The notes under the pieces were generated by a model, which did not search any database, was not told where the DNA came from, and saw only the letters and a program-made list of their open reading frames with translations. 64,000 nucleotides of DNA from Clostridium sp. CMCC3677 (GTDB taxonomy: Bacteria; Bacillota; Clostridia; Clostridiales; Clostridiaceae), in contig NZ_JAMQHS010000012.1 in NCBI RefSeq assembly GCF_023845585.1, forward strand, positions 1 through 64,000, read 5' to 3'. A program made the position numbers and the translations under genes. Below, piece after piece: positions 31,101 to 40,860 of the stretch; position 1 is the first letter of the stretch, and each line of letters starts with the position of its first letter.

Positions 31101-31660
31101 GTTGGGAATATATCTAATATTCCTCCTCTTACAGAAAATTGTCCCTTTGATTCAACTATTTCTACTCTCTCATACCCACTTTCAATTAATTTTGAAGACA
31201 TTTCATTAAAATTAATCTCAGCACCTTGTTTTATAGTCATACTATATTTAATAAATAGTTTATGCGGAGCATATGTTGCCATAAAAGAATCTATAGATGT
31301 TATTACTATTTTTTTATTTTTATTATTTAATATCTCATTTATTACATTTAATCTTGCCCATCTTAAATCACCTGATACAGCATCTATATTATAAAAAACC
31401 GTCTCTTTTACAGGAAAATAATATACTTCATTAGTATATAAAATTAAGTCTTCATAAAGATTCTTAGCTTCCATATCATTTTGAGTAACAATAACAATAG
31501 ATTTTTCAATATTTTCAAATATTCCATCTATCATATAAGATTTTCCTGAATCTGATAACCCATATATACCTACTGGATAAGTTTTTTCATTAATAGATTG
31601 CAATATTTTTTTTAACTCAATACCAGTTTCTAAGGGCTCTAATAACCCTTTTAATCTCAT
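28157..31660 (-). CDS. mfd: Transcription-repair coupling factor
   Basis: Mfd removes RNA polymerase stalled at DNA lesions and recruits UvrA. The 1167-residue chain has the UvrB-like N-terminal module, with VEIVESKGQFSVRGGILDIF. The RNA-polymerase-interacting domain has GDYVVHVNHGIGVYKGI. The translocase has Walker A DVGYGKTEVALRA, the DEEQ box LLIVDEEQRFGV and motif VI QLRGRVGRSNR. The frame opens at 31672, but that ATG lies in the AAGGATGG ribosome binding site, so ATG 31660 is preferred. The pth stop is 14 bases upstream; the two are cotranscribed. Confidence 0.97.
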   Translation of the reverse strand: MRLKGLLEPLETGIELKKILQSINEKTYPVGIYGLSDSGKSYMIDGIFENIEKSIVIVTQNDMEAKNLYEDLILYTNEVYYFPVKETVFYNIDAVSGDLRWARLNVINEILNNKNKKIVITSIDSFMATYAPHKLFIKYSMTIKQGAEINFNEMSSKLIESGYERVEIVESKGQFSVRGGILDIFPTCSTYPYRVELFGDEIESIRTFNSESQRSIDKVKSFKVFPAKEILVSQESMNKAKESILNEFKKISSHNKEKERIEKLEKVVKSNIESLEENLTFETIDSYLPYFYEEVESFFDYFKNYLFIMNDVKRCKGKLESSYLEFAENFTSFLERGDILPGQEKLLINEHDTLDKFEKSNILFFETLNNTEKFLRPFTSIELKQTTLSNYQGQLDILIEDILDKKLKGYKTVILSGTKVRGERLVDTLRDRGVESSYKDKIKEIQFGEVVITCGNQLKGFEYPEYKLCIISDKEVFGEAKRKLKPKNKKKKGISKIKSFNELKPGDYVVHVNHGIGVYKGIKQIDVSGHKRDYLDIVYDKGDKLYVPVEQLDLIQKYIGSEGKSPKITKLGGAEWQKAKAKVRKSINDIAEDLVKLYATRSTIKGHKFSKDTQWQRQFEDEFPFEETPDQLTSLEEIKKDMESDKVMDRLLCGDVGYGKTEVALRAAFKAVMDGKQVALLVPTTILAEQHYKNMKKRFSDFPIKIDMVSRFRTAKEQKVTIQRLKEGNVDILVGTHKLVSKDIQFKDLGLLIVDEEQRFGVSQKEKIKNIKKNVDVLTLSATPIPRTLHMSLTGARDISVIETPPEERYPVQTYVVEQNDQLIRDAILREIGRSGQVYFVYNRVEDINEMARYVQELVPESKVSVTHGQMTERQLEKEMISFMDQESNVLVCTTIIETGIDIPNVNTIIVYNSDKMGLSQLYQLRGRVGRSNRIAYAYLLYTKDKVLTEVAEKRLKALKDFTELGSGFKIAMRDLEIRGAGNIMGSSQHGHMASVGYDLYCRMLEDTIKLIKGDISKEPIETTVEIKIDAFISENYIEDEIQKIEIYKKIAAIEDIEDYNDIKEELEDRYSKIPEPVHNLMDIAYIKSIAKKLFIEEIKEMPKEIRFRFASGEDEYKKLFKILMENYKENIILKFGTEPYFSFKTQNIKKEDKLEVLKEILEKLES

Positions 31661-31674
31661 CTTATACACCATCC

Positions 31675-32250
31675 TTAAATACTTTTATCAGCCTTAAATC
31701 CATTAAATTTGTTCATAGCTGAATTTACATCTTGTTTTATTATTTCTTCTACCGAATTTGTTGCTGCTTCAATACTTTCTTTTAATACTTCTTTTTCTTC
31801 TTTTGAGAATTTTCCTAAAACATAATCAACTAAATTAATGTTAGGTTGTCCAACACCCACTTTAATCCTTGGGAAAACATCCGTTGATAAATTTGCTATT
31901 ATGCTCTTTATACCATTATGCCCGCCTGCACTGCCTTTTTCTCTTATTCTTAGTCTTCCTATATCTAAACTTATATCATCATATATTACTATAATATTTT
32001 CATTACTTATTTTATAAAAATTAGCTACTTCTCTTACGCTGTCCCCACTTAAATTCATATATGTGGTTGGTTTTAATAAAATAACCTTATTATTAGCTAT
32101 AAATCCTTCACCATATACACCTTTAAATTTTTGCCTATTTATATCAATATTATACTCATTTGAAATGTTATCAATAACTTCAAATCCAATATTATGTCTT
32201 GTATTATCATATTTACTTCCTGGGTTTCCAAGTCCAACTATTAAAAACAT
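31675..32250 (-). CDS. pth: Peptidyl-tRNA hydrolase
   Basis: Pth releases tRNA from peptidyl-tRNA that has dropped off ribosomes (the Bacillus gene is spoVC). The 191-residue protein shows [20 protein letters not shown] with the catalytic His, then [27 protein letters not shown] and [20 protein letters not shown] precedes the ATG. It forms an operon with mfd. Confidence 0.97.
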   Translation of the reverse strand: MFLIVGLGNPGSKYDNTRHNIGFEVIDNISNEYNIDINRQKFKGVYGEGFIANNKVILLKPTTYMNLSGDSVREVANFYKISNENIIVIYDDISLDIGRLRIREKGSAGGHNGIKSIIANLSTDVFPRIKVGVGQPNINLVDYVLGKFSKEEKEVLKESIEAATNSVEEIIKQDVNSAMNKFNGFKADKSI

Positions 32251-32330
32251 ATTTTTCTCCTTTGCATATCTTTTAATTATACTAATTTATCTTCTATTAT
32301 ACTAAATAATAATATATTTCATATATTTAA

Positions 32331-33017
32331 TTATTTTGTTTGAAATTTATAGCCTTTTCTCCAAAGTGTAACTATTTTATAATTTTCATCTGGTTCAAAC
32401 TTCTCTCTTAATCTTTTAATATGAACATCTATAGTTCTACAATCACTCTTATAATCATTTCCCCATATTTCATCTAATAATTCTTTTCTTGTAAAAACCT
32501 TATTAGGATTATTTATAAGAAAAACTAATAATTCAAATTCCTTTGGTGGTAAATTAATTATATTTCCTTTAAAAATAACTTCATAGGTACTTAAATTTAT
32601 TGATAAATCAGATATAGATATTATATCTGTTTTATTATTTTCTATGCTACATCTTCTTATAATAGCTTTCATCCTAGCAACTAACTCTTCTACTTTAAAT
32701 GGCTTTAAAATATAATCATCTGCACCTATATCAAATGCTAAAACCTTATCAAAAAGACAATCATTACTTGTAACTACTATAATAGGAATATTACTTTGTT
32801 TTCTTATCCATTTTAAAAAATCCATACCATTAAGATTTTTTGTAAGTAAATCTAACAAAATTATATTAGGGGCATATTTCAAAAATACACTTTTAGCATC
32901 ATTTCCATCTAGCACTATTTTAGTTTTATAACCTGATAATTTTAAATAATTATCCATTAAATCATTGCTATATATATCGTTATTTATAATTAAAACCTTT
33001 CCAAAAGATTTATCCAT
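32331..33017 (-). CDS. Orphan OmpR/PhoB-type response regulator
   Basis: The 228-residue protein has a receiver domain with phospho-acceptor Asp56 (NIILLDLLTKN), VVTSND and the conserved Lys in DDYILKPF. A C-terminal winged helix follows (LPPKEFELLVFLINNPNKVF, then RTIDVHIKRLREKF). The usual acidic pair near the N-terminus reads NND, so one of two metal-binding residues is Asn. No histidine kinase lies nearby. The frame opens at 33053, but ATG 33017 has AAGGAG ten bases upstream. It sits alone between prs and pth, the place held by ctc in B. subtilis. Its target is unknown. Confidence 0.85.
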   Translation of the reverse strand: MDKSFGKVLIINNDIYSNDLMDNYLKLSGYKTKIVLDGNDAKSVFLKYAPNIILLDLLTKNLNGMDFLKWIRKQSNIPIIVVTSNDCLFDKVLAFDIGADDYILKPFKVEELVARMKAIIRRCSIENNKTDIISISDLSINLSTYEVIFKGNIINLPPKEFELLVFLINNPNKVFTRKELLDEIWGNDYKSDCRTIDVHIKRLREKFEPDENYKIVTLWRKGYKFQTK

Positions 33018-33077
33018 AAAAAAATTACTCCTTTTTAGATTACTTACAAACAATATGAAATCTTGTTTAACATGTTA

Positions 33078-33113
33078 ATAAACCTCCCATGATATGCTCA
33101 TAGGAGGTTTTAT
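33078..33113 (-). terminator. Terminator of the glmU-prs unit
   Basis: AAACCTCC and GGAGGTTT with an inner ATGA/TCAT extension form a stable hairpin after the prs stop. The U-tract is modest. Confidence 0.75.
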
Positions 33114-33128
33114 TATATGTATACAAGA

Positions 33129-34088
33129 TTATACTTCAAATAATTTACTTATTGGTTCATCATCGTATATTCTTTTAATAGCTTCTGCAAATAGTGGAGC
33201 AACAGAAAGAGCAGTAATCTTCATATTTTCCATTTCTACATCTACTGGAATAGTATTTAATAATACTAGTTCTTCAATTGCAGATTTATCTAACCTTTCA
33301 CATGCTGGTCCTGATAAAACTCCATGCGTACAGCATGCATAAACATTTTTAGCACCTAATTCTTTAAGGGCATTAGCTGCATTTGATATAGTTCCTGCTG
33401 TATCTATCATATCATCAATTAATATACATCTTTTTCCTTCAACTTCGCCAATAATATTCATAATTTCTGAAACATTCGCTTTAGGTCTTCTTTTATCTAT
33501 TATAGCTATTGGTGCATGAAGATTATCTGCGAATTTTCTTGCTCTTGTTACACTTCCTAGGTCTGGTGATACTACAACCACATCATCTTGTTCCGCTAAT
33601 CCCTTTGATATAAAGTGCTTAGCTAATATAGGTGCTCCTAATAAATGATCAACTGGTATATTGAAATATCCTTGAATTTGCGATGCATGTAAATCCATAG
33701 TCAAAACTCTATGTGCTCCTGCTGCTGTTACTAAATCAGCAACTAGTTTTGCCGTAATTGGATCTCTAGCCTTCGCTTTTCTGTCTTGTCTTGCATATCC
33801 ATAGTAAGGAATAACTGCTGTTATTCTACCTGCTGATGCTCTTTTAAAAGCATCTATCATTATTAATAATTCCATTAAATTATCATTAACAGGAGAACAT
33901 GTTGATTGTACGATGAATACATCAGTACCTCTTACAGTTTCATTAATATCGACAGATATTTCTCCATCACTAAAAGTTGATACCTTTGATTTTCCTACTG
34001 GCACACCTAATATATCTGCTATATCTTGTGCTAATTTACAGTTTGAATTTCCAGTAAAAACTTTTATATTTCTTTCATGGCTTATCAT
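33129..34088 (-). CDS. prs: Ribose-phosphate pyrophosphokinase
   Basis: Prs makes PRPP for nucleotide, His and Trp synthesis. The 319 residues include [11 protein letters not shown], the [20 protein letters not shown] loop, [11 protein letters not shown] and the PRPP-binding [18 protein letters not shown] precedes the ATG. It follows glmU by 46 bases in the spoVG-glmU-prs order shared with B. subtilis. Confidence 0.98.
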   Translation of the reverse strand: MISHERNIKVFTGNSNCKLAQDIADILGVPVGKSKVSTFSDGEISVDINETVRGTDVFIVQSTCSPVNDNLMELLIMIDAFKRASAGRITAVIPYYGYARQDRKAKARDPITAKLVADLVTAAGAHRVLTMDLHASQIQGYFNIPVDHLLGAPILAKHFISKGLAEQDDVVVVSPDLGSVTRARKFADNLHAPIAIIDKRRPKANVSEIMNIIGEVEGKRCILIDDMIDTAGTISNAANALKELGAKNVYACCTHGVLSGPACERLDKSAIEELVLLNTIPVDVEMENMKITALSVAPLFAEAIKRIYDDEPISKLFEV

Positions 34089-34134
34089 AATATAAGAAGA
34101 CCTCCTTAAAATTTTGGCTGATTTATAATTAAAA

Positions 34135-35502
34135 TTATTTTTTTAATCCTTTTTTAGCTACCCATCCTTTAATATTTCTTTGCTTAGCTCTTGCTACTGC
34201 AAGGTCACCTTCTTGTACTTCCGATGTAATAGTTGAGCCAGCTGCTATGTAGGTATTATCCCCTACTTCTACTGGTGAAACTAAGTTTGTATTACATCCT
34301 ATAAAGCTGTGATCCCCAATAATAGTTTTATATTTTTTCTTACCATCATAATTTACTACTACTGTACCACAACCGAAATTACATTCTTTACCTACTTCAG
34401 CATCGCCTATATAAGTTAAATGAGATACCTTTGTTCCATCTCCAATAGTAGATTTCTTTATTTCTACAAAGTCACCTATTCTTGCTTTTTCCCCAATTTT
34501 ACTTTCAGGTCTTATATATGCAAATGGTCCAACAGTGGTATTATTGCCAATACTGCTGTCTAAAATTACAGAAGATTGAATATCTACTTCATTTTTTATA
34601 ATACTATCCTTTATCCTTGAGTTTTGATATATTATACATCTTTCCCCTATAATAGTATTACCTTCAAAAATATTATTAGGATATATTATAGTATCCTTTC
34701 CTATTTCTACATCAATACCTATATATGTTGTTTTAGGATCTATTAATGTAACTCCATTTTCCATATGTTTTAAGTTTATTCTATCTTTAAGTATTTCTTC
34801 AGCTTGAGCTAATTGAGCTCTAGAGTTAACCCCTATAGTTTCCTCAAAATCAGTTACAACTGCTCCTATATTATGTCCTGCAGATTTTAATATTTCTATA
34901 ACATCTGTAAGATAGTATTCACCTTGTTCGTTGTTATTGCTTAGTTTACTTAATGATTCATATAATAATTCTATATCAAAACAATATATAGCAGAGTTCA
35001 TTTCATTAACTTTTAGTTCTTCTTCATTACAGTCTTTATGTTCTACAATTTTTAATACTTCATTACCACTTCTTATTATTCTTCCATAGCCTGTTGGATC
35101 ATCAACAATGGCACTTAATATTGTAGCTGCATTTTTTTCTTCAATATGAGTATTAAATAAATTTTTAATAGTAGATTCCTTAATTAAGGGAGTATCTCCA
35201 GCAAAAACTGCAACTGTACCTTTTTTACCTCTTAAAAATTCTGATGCACATTGTACAGCATGACCTGTTCCTAACTGCTCTAATTGAAGTGAATAAGTCA
35301 CATCCTTTTCTGCAGTTCTTTCTTTAACAAGTTCTGCTCCTTTTCCTATGATTATATTGGCATCTTGTATTCCAGCTTTTCTTATTGTATCTATAACATG
35401 ATTAACCATTTCTTTTCCACATACTTTATGTAAAACTTTAGGTAAATCTGATTTTATTCTTTTTCCTTGTCCAGCCGCTAAAACTAAGGCACATTTATAC
35501 AT
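34135..35502 (-). CDS. glmU: Bifunctional UDP-N-acetylglucosamine pyrophosphorylase / glucosamine-1-phosphate acetyltransferase
   Basis: GlmU makes UDP-GlcNAc for the cell wall. The 455-residue chain starts with the nucleotidyltransferase signature [20 protein letters not shown]. Then come [14 protein letters not shown] and FAGDTPLI. From about 250 onward it is a left-handed beta helix of hexapeptide repeats with the acetyltransferase residues around [19 protein letters not shown] and [17 protein letters not shown] precedes the ATG. It is probably cotranscribed with prs. Confidence 0.97.
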   Translation of the reverse strand: MYKCALVLAAGQGKRIKSDLPKVLHKVCGKEMVNHVIDTIRKAGIQDANIIIGKGAELVKERTAEKDVTYSLQLEQLGTGHAVQCASEFLRGKKGTVAVFAGDTPLIKESTIKNLFNTHIEEKNAATILSAIVDDPTGYGRIIRSGNEVLKIVEHKDCNEEELKVNEMNSAIYCFDIELLYESLSKLSNNNEQGEYYLTDVIEILKSAGHNIGAVVTDFEETIGVNSRAQLAQAEEILKDRINLKHMENGVTLIDPKTTYIGIDVEIGKDTIIYPNNIFEGNTIIGERCIIYQNSRIKDSIIKNEVDIQSSVILDSSIGNNTTVGPFAYIRPESKIGEKARIGDFVEIKKSTIGDGTKVSHLTYIGDAEVGKECNFGCGTVVVNYDGKKKYKTIIGDHSFIGCNTNLVSPVEVGDNTYIAAGSTITSEVQEGDLAVARAKQRNIKGWVAKKGLKK

Positions 35503-35642
35503 TGTTATCCCACCTCATTTACAAACATACTCTTAACAAAATATATTAATAATATGCTTTAAATTCATACTAATTAATTATATTTGAAACGAATTTTTAT
35601 TTCAAGTTTTATATAATGCATCTTAAATTTGTACAAAAAATA

Positions 35643-35665
35643 AAAGGAAGCATTTATCTTCCTCT
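35643..35665 (-). terminator. Terminator of spoVG
   Basis: AGGAAG and CTTCCT form a short hairpin followed on the minus strand by TTTTATTTTTT. Confidence 0.7.
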
Positions 35666-35687
35666 CATTTTTCCCAATTATTAAACT

Positions 35688-35963
35688 TTATTCTTCCACT
35701 TCTTGTTCTTCAATAGCTTTTTCGTAAGCGCTTAGAATTTCGTTTTGTATCTTTTCCCTTGAATCCATAACTATTGGATGAGCGATGTCTTTAAATTCTC
35801 CAGTTGGAGTTTTTCTACTAGGCATAGCTATAAATAACCCATTTTGGCCTTCAATAACTTTAATATCATGTACTACGAATTCGTTATCAAAAGTTACAGA
35901 AACTATTGCCTTCATTTTTCCTTCTGAAGAAATTTTTCTAATTCTCACATCTGTGATTTGCAT
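35688..35963 (-). CDS. spoVG: Septation regulator / RNA-binding protein SpoVG
   Basis: This 91-residue protein has the standard SpoVG sequence ([20 protein letters not shown], then [20 protein letters not shown] and HPI). It affects asymmetric septation in Bacillus and binds nucleic acids in several Firmicutes. GGAGG precedes the ATG. The region in front has a candidate sigma-H promoter, which would match the known sigma-H control of spoVG in Bacillus. It lies between purR and glmU, without the yabJ gene found in Bacillus. Confidence 0.97.
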   Translation of the reverse strand: MQITDVRIRKISSEGKMKAIVSVTFDNEFVVHDIKVIEGQNGLFIAMPSRKTPTGEFKDIAHPIVMDSREKIQNEILSAYEKAIEEQEVEE

Positions 35964-36008
35964 TTTCGTACACCTCCAAGTTGCATTTAAAAATACTTAT
36001 ACTTAATT

Positions 36009-36036
36009 AAGTTCTCCGAAAATGTTTAAATCCCTT
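36009..36036 (-). promoter_or_regulatory. Candidate sigma-H promoter of spoVG
   Basis: On the minus strand AAGGGATTT (36028-36036) fits the sigma-H -35 RNAGGAWWW with one mismatch. About eleven bases on, GGAGAACTT fits RNNGAATWW with one mismatch. Confidence 0.5.
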
Positions 36037-36083
36037 CTAAAATCATCTAAATATTAAGAAATTTGTTTTATTTATACGAATTG

Positions 36084-36899
36084 TTACAAAAATCTTTTTG
36101 AAGGTTGAATTTCCAAAATAGCTTCTTTATCAACAGCTTTTAATTCTACTATGGAAACATATTCATCAACTAACTTTTTATTGATCTCTTTATTATCAAC
36201 TAATACACCTATTCCTACTAGTTCACTCTCAAATTCTGTTAATAAATCTTTAATTCCAAGAGCTGTTCCTCCAGCCTTCATAAAATCATCGATAAATATA
36301 CATCTGCTCTTGGGTTTCATAGATTTTTTTGAAAGAGACATCTGTTGTAATCTGCCACTGCTTCCAGATACATAATTTATACTGACAGTAGTTCCTTCTG
36401 TAAATTGACTGTCTCTTCTTGCTATTACTAATTGTACTCCTAAATTTCTAGCTACTTCATAAGCTAAAGGAATTCCTTTTGTTTCAACAGTTATAACATA
36501 ATCTACATTTTTTTCTTGAAAGCACGATGATAACATAACACCTGCAGTACTAATAATTTCTGGATTATACATCACATCAGTCATATATATTATGTTACCA
36601 GGTATTACTCTTCCATCATCCTTTAATTGATCACATAGCTTTAATGCAAAGTCTCTAGCTACATCATCTCCAATCATTGGAATATATTTAATTCCACCTG
36701 CAACTCCAGCAATTGTTTCTATTCTTCCCATTTTAAGTTTTTCTAAAAGTTCTCTCACTATAACTATATCTTCACTTATAGTGGATTTTGCTGCATTTAA
36801 CAATTCTGAAAACTTATTTAAACCTATTATTTTATTTGAATTTTCTATTAAAATTTTTGTTATAGCAACCACTCGGTTGTTTCTGCTTAATTTTTCCAT
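36084..36899 (-). CDS. purR: PurR-type purine regulator
   Basis: This 271-residue regulator joins an N-terminal winged helix (about 1-70, with NNRVVAITKILIENSNKIIG) to a phosphoribosyltransferase-like domain. The PRPP-binding loop CIFIDDFMKAGGTALG is in the latter. In Bacillus PurR represses purine genes and is released by PRPP. The frame opens at 36917, but ATG 36899 gives the normal family start (MEKLSRNNR), with GGGTGA upstream. It is transcribed away from murC. Confidence 0.93.
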   Translation of the reverse strand: MEKLSRNNRVVAITKILIENSNKIIGLNKFSELLNAAKSTISEDIVIVRELLEKLKMGRIETIAGVAGGIKYIPMIGDDVARDFALKLCDQLKDDGRVIPGNIIYMTDVMYNPEIISTAGVMLSSCFQEKNVDYVITVETKGIPLAYEVARNLGVQLVIARRDSQFTEGTTVSINYVSGSSGRLQQMSLSKKSMKPKSRCIFIDDFMKAGGTALGIKDLLTEFESELVGIGVLVDNKEINKKLVDEYVSIVELKAVDKEAILEIQPSKRFL

Positions 36900-37189
36900 A
36901 AAAATCACCCACATCAATTATTCACGAATTATTTTTTGATTAATTATACTTAACATTCATATTTTATTCTAAATTTTACTCAATATCAATGGTTTTTAAA
37001 TACAAAAGTTCTTAATTACAAAAATTCTTCACATATTTGAAAAAATAGCATAAAATATTTGAGTAATTGTTTTTTTTGTATTTCATTTATGGAAAAATGT
37101 ATATAATTATAAATAAGTATCCAAATATCATTATAAAGTAATTTACGAGTATTGTTTAGGATATAATTAAATATAGAGGAGTTGATATT

Positions 37190-38572
37190 TTGTCTTTCGA
37201 TTTTATAAAAGATAGAGATAAGAAAGTTCACTTTATTGGTATCGGTGGAATCAGTATGAGTGGTCTTGCTGCTGTTTTACTAAATAGTGGATATACAGTT
37301 TCAGGTTCAGATTTTAAGGAATCAGAAATACTAAAAAAATTAAGACTTTCTGGAGCTGATATTTACATAGGCCACAGTGAAAAAAACATAAAAGATGTTG
37401 ATTTAGTAGTTTATACAGCTGCTATACCTGAAAATAATCCTGAACTTATTTATGCTAAAGAAAATAATATAGACTTAATGAATAGAGCAGAATTTTTAGG
37501 AAATATCATGAAGGGACATAAATATAATGTTGCTATTTCTGGTGCACATGGAAAAACAACTTGTACTTCTATGCTCTCTAATATAACTTTAAAAGCTAAT
37601 TTAGATCCAACTATACTTGTTGGTGGAGAATTAGATGTTATTGGTGGTAATTTTAGAATAGGTAGTAGTGATTACTTTATAACAGAAGCTTGCGAATATA
37701 AACGTTCATTTTTAAGTTTTTTCCCTTATGTTGGAGTAATTTTAAATATAGATGCTGATCACTTAGACTACTATAAAGATATAGATGAAATCACTGAAAC
37801 ATTTGGACAATTTGCAGATTTAATTCCTAATGATGGTTATTTAATAGGCTATGTTGGTGACTCTAGGGTAAAAGAAATTTTATCTAAAGCTAAATGTAAT
37901 ACTTTAAGTTATGGATTTGAAAACGCTGATATAACTGCTAGAAATATAACTTTCAATGAAAAGGGTTGTGCTTCTTTTGATGTTTATAAACATAATGATA
38001 AATTATTTGATTTAACTTTAAGCAATCCTGGAGAACACAATATATTAAATGCACTTTCTTCAATTTGTGTATCACTTGTATTTAATCTTAATTATGATGA
38101 TATAATATGTGGATTATCAGAATGTAAGGGTGCGCATAAAAGATTTGAATATAAGGGAGAAGTAAATGGTGTTACTGTTATAGATGATTATGCTCATCAT
38201 CCAGTAGAAATAAAGGCAACTTTAAATACATCAAAGAAAATTCTTCATAACAAAACTTTCTGTGTATTCCAACCACATACTTATACAAGAACTAAAACAT
38301 TGTTTGATGAATTCACAGATGCATTTTTTGATGCTGATGAAGTTGTTTTAATGGATATATACGCTGCTCGTGAAAAAGATACTGGATTAGTTTCTTCAAA
38401 TGATTTAGGAGAAGCTTTAAGAGCTAAAGGCGTTAAATGTACAAATGTCCATTCTCATGATGAAGCATTAAAGTATGTAAATGAAAATGCTAAACCTAAT
38501 GATTTACTTCTTACAGTTGGTGCTGGAGATGTTGTTATTGTTGGTGAAAAATACCTTAATCAAGGGAAATAA
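37190..38572 (+). CDS. murC: UDP-N-acetylmuramate--L-alanine ligase
   Basis: MurC adds the first peptide residue, L-Ala, to UDP-MurNAc. The 460-residue chain has [15 protein letters not shown] at the N-terminus, ATP-binding [13 protein letters not shown], the central [14 protein letters not shown] region (EACEYKRSF) and [15 protein letters not shown] in the last domain. The start is TTG at 37190, eight bases after GAGGAG, and no ATG lies nearby. A TATAAT at 37162-37167 lies about 25 bases upstream with only a poor -35 element. It is divergent from purR. Confidence 0.96.
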   Translation: MSFDFIKDRDKKVHFIGIGGISMSGLAAVLLNSGYTVSGSDFKESEILKKLRLSGADIYIGHSEKNIKDVDLVVYTAAIPENNPELIYAKENNIDLMNRAEFLGNIMKGHKYNVAISGAHGKTTCTSMLSNITLKANLDPTILVGGELDVIGGNFRIGSSDYFITEACEYKRSFLSFFPYVGVILNIDADHLDYYKDIDEITETFGQFADLIPNDGYLIGYVGDSRVKEILSKAKCNTLSYGFENADITARNITFNEKGCASFDVYKHNDKLFDLTLSNPGEHNILNALSSICVSLVFNLNYDDIICGLSECKGAHKRFEYKGEVNGVTVIDDYAHHPVEIKATLNTSKKILHNKTFCVFQPHTYTRTKTLFDEFTDAFFDADEVVLMDIYAAREKDTGLVSSNDLGEALRAKGVKCTNVHSHDEALKYVNENAKPNDLLLTVGAGDVVIVGEKYLNQGK

Positions 38573-38617
38573 TAATATTTAAGATTTTAATAAAAAAATG
38601 ATAAATTAATTTTTTAT

Positions 38618-38741
38618 TAGTTGAAAGTGGAGAGATGAGAGTTTTGGCTGAAAGCCATAGGCTTTCTAAAAAATATACGTTTAAATTTCAACTTGAAATT
38701 TATTCCTTAACTCTCCATTTTCAACTCTCAATTCTCAACTA
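38618..38741. repeat. Imperfect palindromic intergenic repeat with TAGTTGA ends
   Basis: The element begins TAGTTGAAAGTGGAGAGATG and ends with sequence whose reverse complement begins TAGTTGAGAATTGAGAGTTG. The two 30-40 bp arms are imperfect inverted repeats, rich in AGAG/CTCT motifs. An unpaired centre holds GGCTGAAAGCCATAGGC. Similar GTTGAGAATTGAGAG sequences are, from memory, common in clostridial intergenic DNA. It fills the gap between murC and the convergent aminopeptidase gene. Confidence 0.6.
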
Positions 38742-38803
38742 AAATTCCATATTACATAATATACAATTAGAATTTCAAAACTTATACTACTCTCTATATA
38801 ATC

Positions 38804-39880
38804 TTATATAACTGTAAGTTCTTTTGTTACTGAATTTAGTATTTCTGCACCATCTTTTGTTACTAATACTAAATCCTCTATTCTAACGCCTATGTCATTT
38901 TTTAAATATATTCCAGGTTCAATAGAGAATATCATTCCAGCTTTAACCTCTTCATGATTTATTGAGCTTACATCTCCCTTATCATGAGTTTCTAAACCTA
39001 TACTATGACCTGTTCTATGAGTAAAGAATTCACCATATCCTTTATCATCTATATAGCTTCTTGCAGCAGAATCTATTTCTGAAAATTTTACACCATCTTT
39101 TACTTTTTTAATAGCATTTAAGTTTGCTTCTTTAACTATTTCATATATTTCTTTTTTATGGTCATTAGGTTCTTCTCCAAAGAATACAGTCCTAGTCATG
39201 TCAGAGCAATAATAATTATATATTCCTCCTATATCTAAAACTATAGTGTCACCTTTCTTTAGCTTTGTACTTCCACATTCACTATGAGGATCTGCTCCAT
39301 TAGTATCAAATGCTACTATTGGTGTAAATGAAAATCCACTTGCACCCTCTTCTTCATATATTTCAGCAAGTAATCTTTGATAATATTTTTCTGTCATGCC
39401 TTCCTTAAGCTCTGATTGAAGTTTTAACATAACTCTATCATTTATTTGTGATGATTTTTTCATAAGTTCAATCTCTTCTGAGTCTTTAATCATTCTTAAG
39501 CTATCAATTATTGGAGATGAATTTACAAAGCCTTTTACTACGTTAAGCTCCATTAATCTTATCAAAAATTTAGCACTCCAATCTTTATCTATACCTAAAA
39601 CTTTATCCTTTTCTAAAACTTTGCTTAATACTTCAACTGAATCATCACTATCTGTATACCAAATAATATCTACACCTAAGTCTTCTTCTATTGGAAAAAG
39701 CTTATTAACTATAAATTTATGATTTCCAGAAGAATTTATGTAAAGTGCAATCATTCTTTCTCCTGGCGAAATTCTTTTACCTACAAGATAATAAATTGAT
39801 GCTGGTGATGTAACTATTATTTGTGAAAGTCCTTGTGACTCCATTTCTTTTATTACTTTTAAAACTCTATTATTTTTCAT
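38804..39880 (-). CDS. M24 family Xaa-Pro aminopeptidase/dipeptidase
   Basis: This 358-residue protein has an N-terminal creatinase-like domain (about 1-125) and a pita-bread metallopeptidase domain. All the ligands are visible: Asp in VLDIGGIYNYYCSDMTR (two), His in HRTGHSIGLETHD, Glu in IFSIEPGIYL and Glu in GVRIEDLVLV. It should cleave X-Pro bonds in short peptides in the cytoplasm. AAGGGG precedes the ATG. No operon partner is seen. Confidence 0.92.
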   Translation of the reverse strand: MKNNRVLKVIKEMESQGLSQIIVTSPASIYYLVGKRISPGERMIALYINSSGNHKFIVNKLFPIEEDLGVDIIWYTDSDDSVEVLSKVLEKDKVLGIDKDWSAKFLIRLMELNVVKGFVNSSPIIDSLRMIKDSEEIELMKKSSQINDRVMLKLQSELKEGMTEKYYQRLLAEIYEEEGASGFSFTPIVAFDTNGADPHSECGSTKLKKGDTIVLDIGGIYNYYCSDMTRTVFFGEEPNDHKKEIYEIVKEANLNAIKKVKDGVKFSEIDSAARSYIDDKGYGEFFTHRTGHSIGLETHDKGDVSSINHEEVKAGMIFSIEPGIYLKNDIGVRIEDLVLVTKDGAEILNSVTKELTVI

Positions 39881-39936
39881 AAAATCAACCCCTTAACTTA
39901 GTAATTATTTTAATAAATTTTGTTTCTGCTTTTAAT

Positions 39937-40014
39937 CTATGTTTTAGTAAAATTTATATATAATTAATCAAAATTGTACATAATTCAATATATAATCAAA
40001 TATTTAAAACATAG
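39937..40014. repeat. 78-bp element with CTATGTTTTA / TAAAACATAG inverted ends
   Basis: Perfect 10-bp terminal inverted repeats (39937-39946 and 40005-40014) enclose AT-only sequence. Similar CTATGTTTTA ends recur at 1548-1557, 5607-5616 and 51998-52007 (the last with a TAAAACAT partner at 52059-52066). This suggests a dispersed MITE-like family, though in such AT-rich DNA chance cannot be excluded. Confidence 0.4.
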
Positions 40015-40150
40015 CTTTTCTATATATTATTTGTATATAATAAATTAAAATATTCTATAAAATTTATTATATAACTTTGCATCTAAAAATAATATTATAA
40101 TGATATAATATATTTAACAATTTTATATTTAAACATAAGGGGAGTTAGTT

Positions 40151-40849
40151 ATGAAAATAGCAATAATTTCAGATATACACGGAAATATTTATTCACTTAT
40201 TAGAGCATTACAAGATATAGACAATGAAAAAGTGGATTCAATTGTTTGTTTAGGCGATTTAGTTGGATATGGACCACATCCTAATGAAGTTATAGCAATG
40301 ATTAAAAGAAGAAATATTCTTTGCATTCAAGGAAATTATGATAAATCTGTTATAGATAATGATTATACTTTTATAAGAGAAACTGCAATAAATAGTTTTT
40401 CTCTTCCTTGGACATACAATGAGCTTAGAGCACAAAATAGATATTTTTTAAGTAATTTACCATCATCTATTAGTATTAATATTCAAGGCAAAAAAATAAT
40501 ATTTGTTCATGGTAGTCCAAGCATACTTAATCAATATTTATTTGAAGACGCTGAAGATACTAAAAATATAATAGAAACTATGGAAGAAGATATTTTGGTT
40601 TGTGCACATACCCATATTCCTTCTATTAAAAGTTTTGGAGAAAAAATGTATATAAATTGTGGTAGTATTGGAAAACCTAAAATAGGTAGACCTAATCTTA
40701 CTTATTGTTTGTTAGATATAAATGAGATTAGCGGGATTAAAGCGCAGATAAAAGAATTAGAATATGAGTACCCAAGAATCGTAAAAGATATGACTTTATT
40801 AAACTTTCCTTCAAAATTAATTAAAAGTTTTGAAAAAGGTTTAGAATAA
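40151..40849 (+). CDS. Calcineurin-like metallophosphoesterase (YfcE/MJ0936 type)
   Basis: A 232-residue cytoplasmic phosphoesterase. The metal-binding signatures are intact: ISDIHGN at the N-terminus, CLGDLVGYGPHPNEV, GNYD, FVHGSPS and CAHTHIP. By family it hydrolyses phosphodiester or nucleotide substrates; the exact one is not evident. AAGGGGAG precedes the ATG. It lies upstream of the asnS T-box as its own unit. Confidence 0.9.
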   Translation: MKIAIISDIHGNIYSLIRALQDIDNEKVDSIVCLGDLVGYGPHPNEVIAMIKRRNILCIQGNYDKSVIDNDYTFIRETAINSFSLPWTYNELRAQNRYFLSNLPSSISINIQGKKIIFVHGSPSILNQYLFEDAEDTKNIIETMEEDILVCAHTHIPSIKSFGEKMYINCGSIGKPKIGRPNLTYCLLDINEISGIKAQIKELEYEYPRIVKDMTLLNFPSKLIKSFEKGLE

Positions 40850-40860
40850 CTCTGTTGCAT

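Noticed and set aside
37016-37231. 71-codon minus-strand ORF overlapping the murC start
   Set aside because: It covers the murC ribosome binding site and promoter region, has no Shine-Dalgarno and is AT-rich chance sequence.
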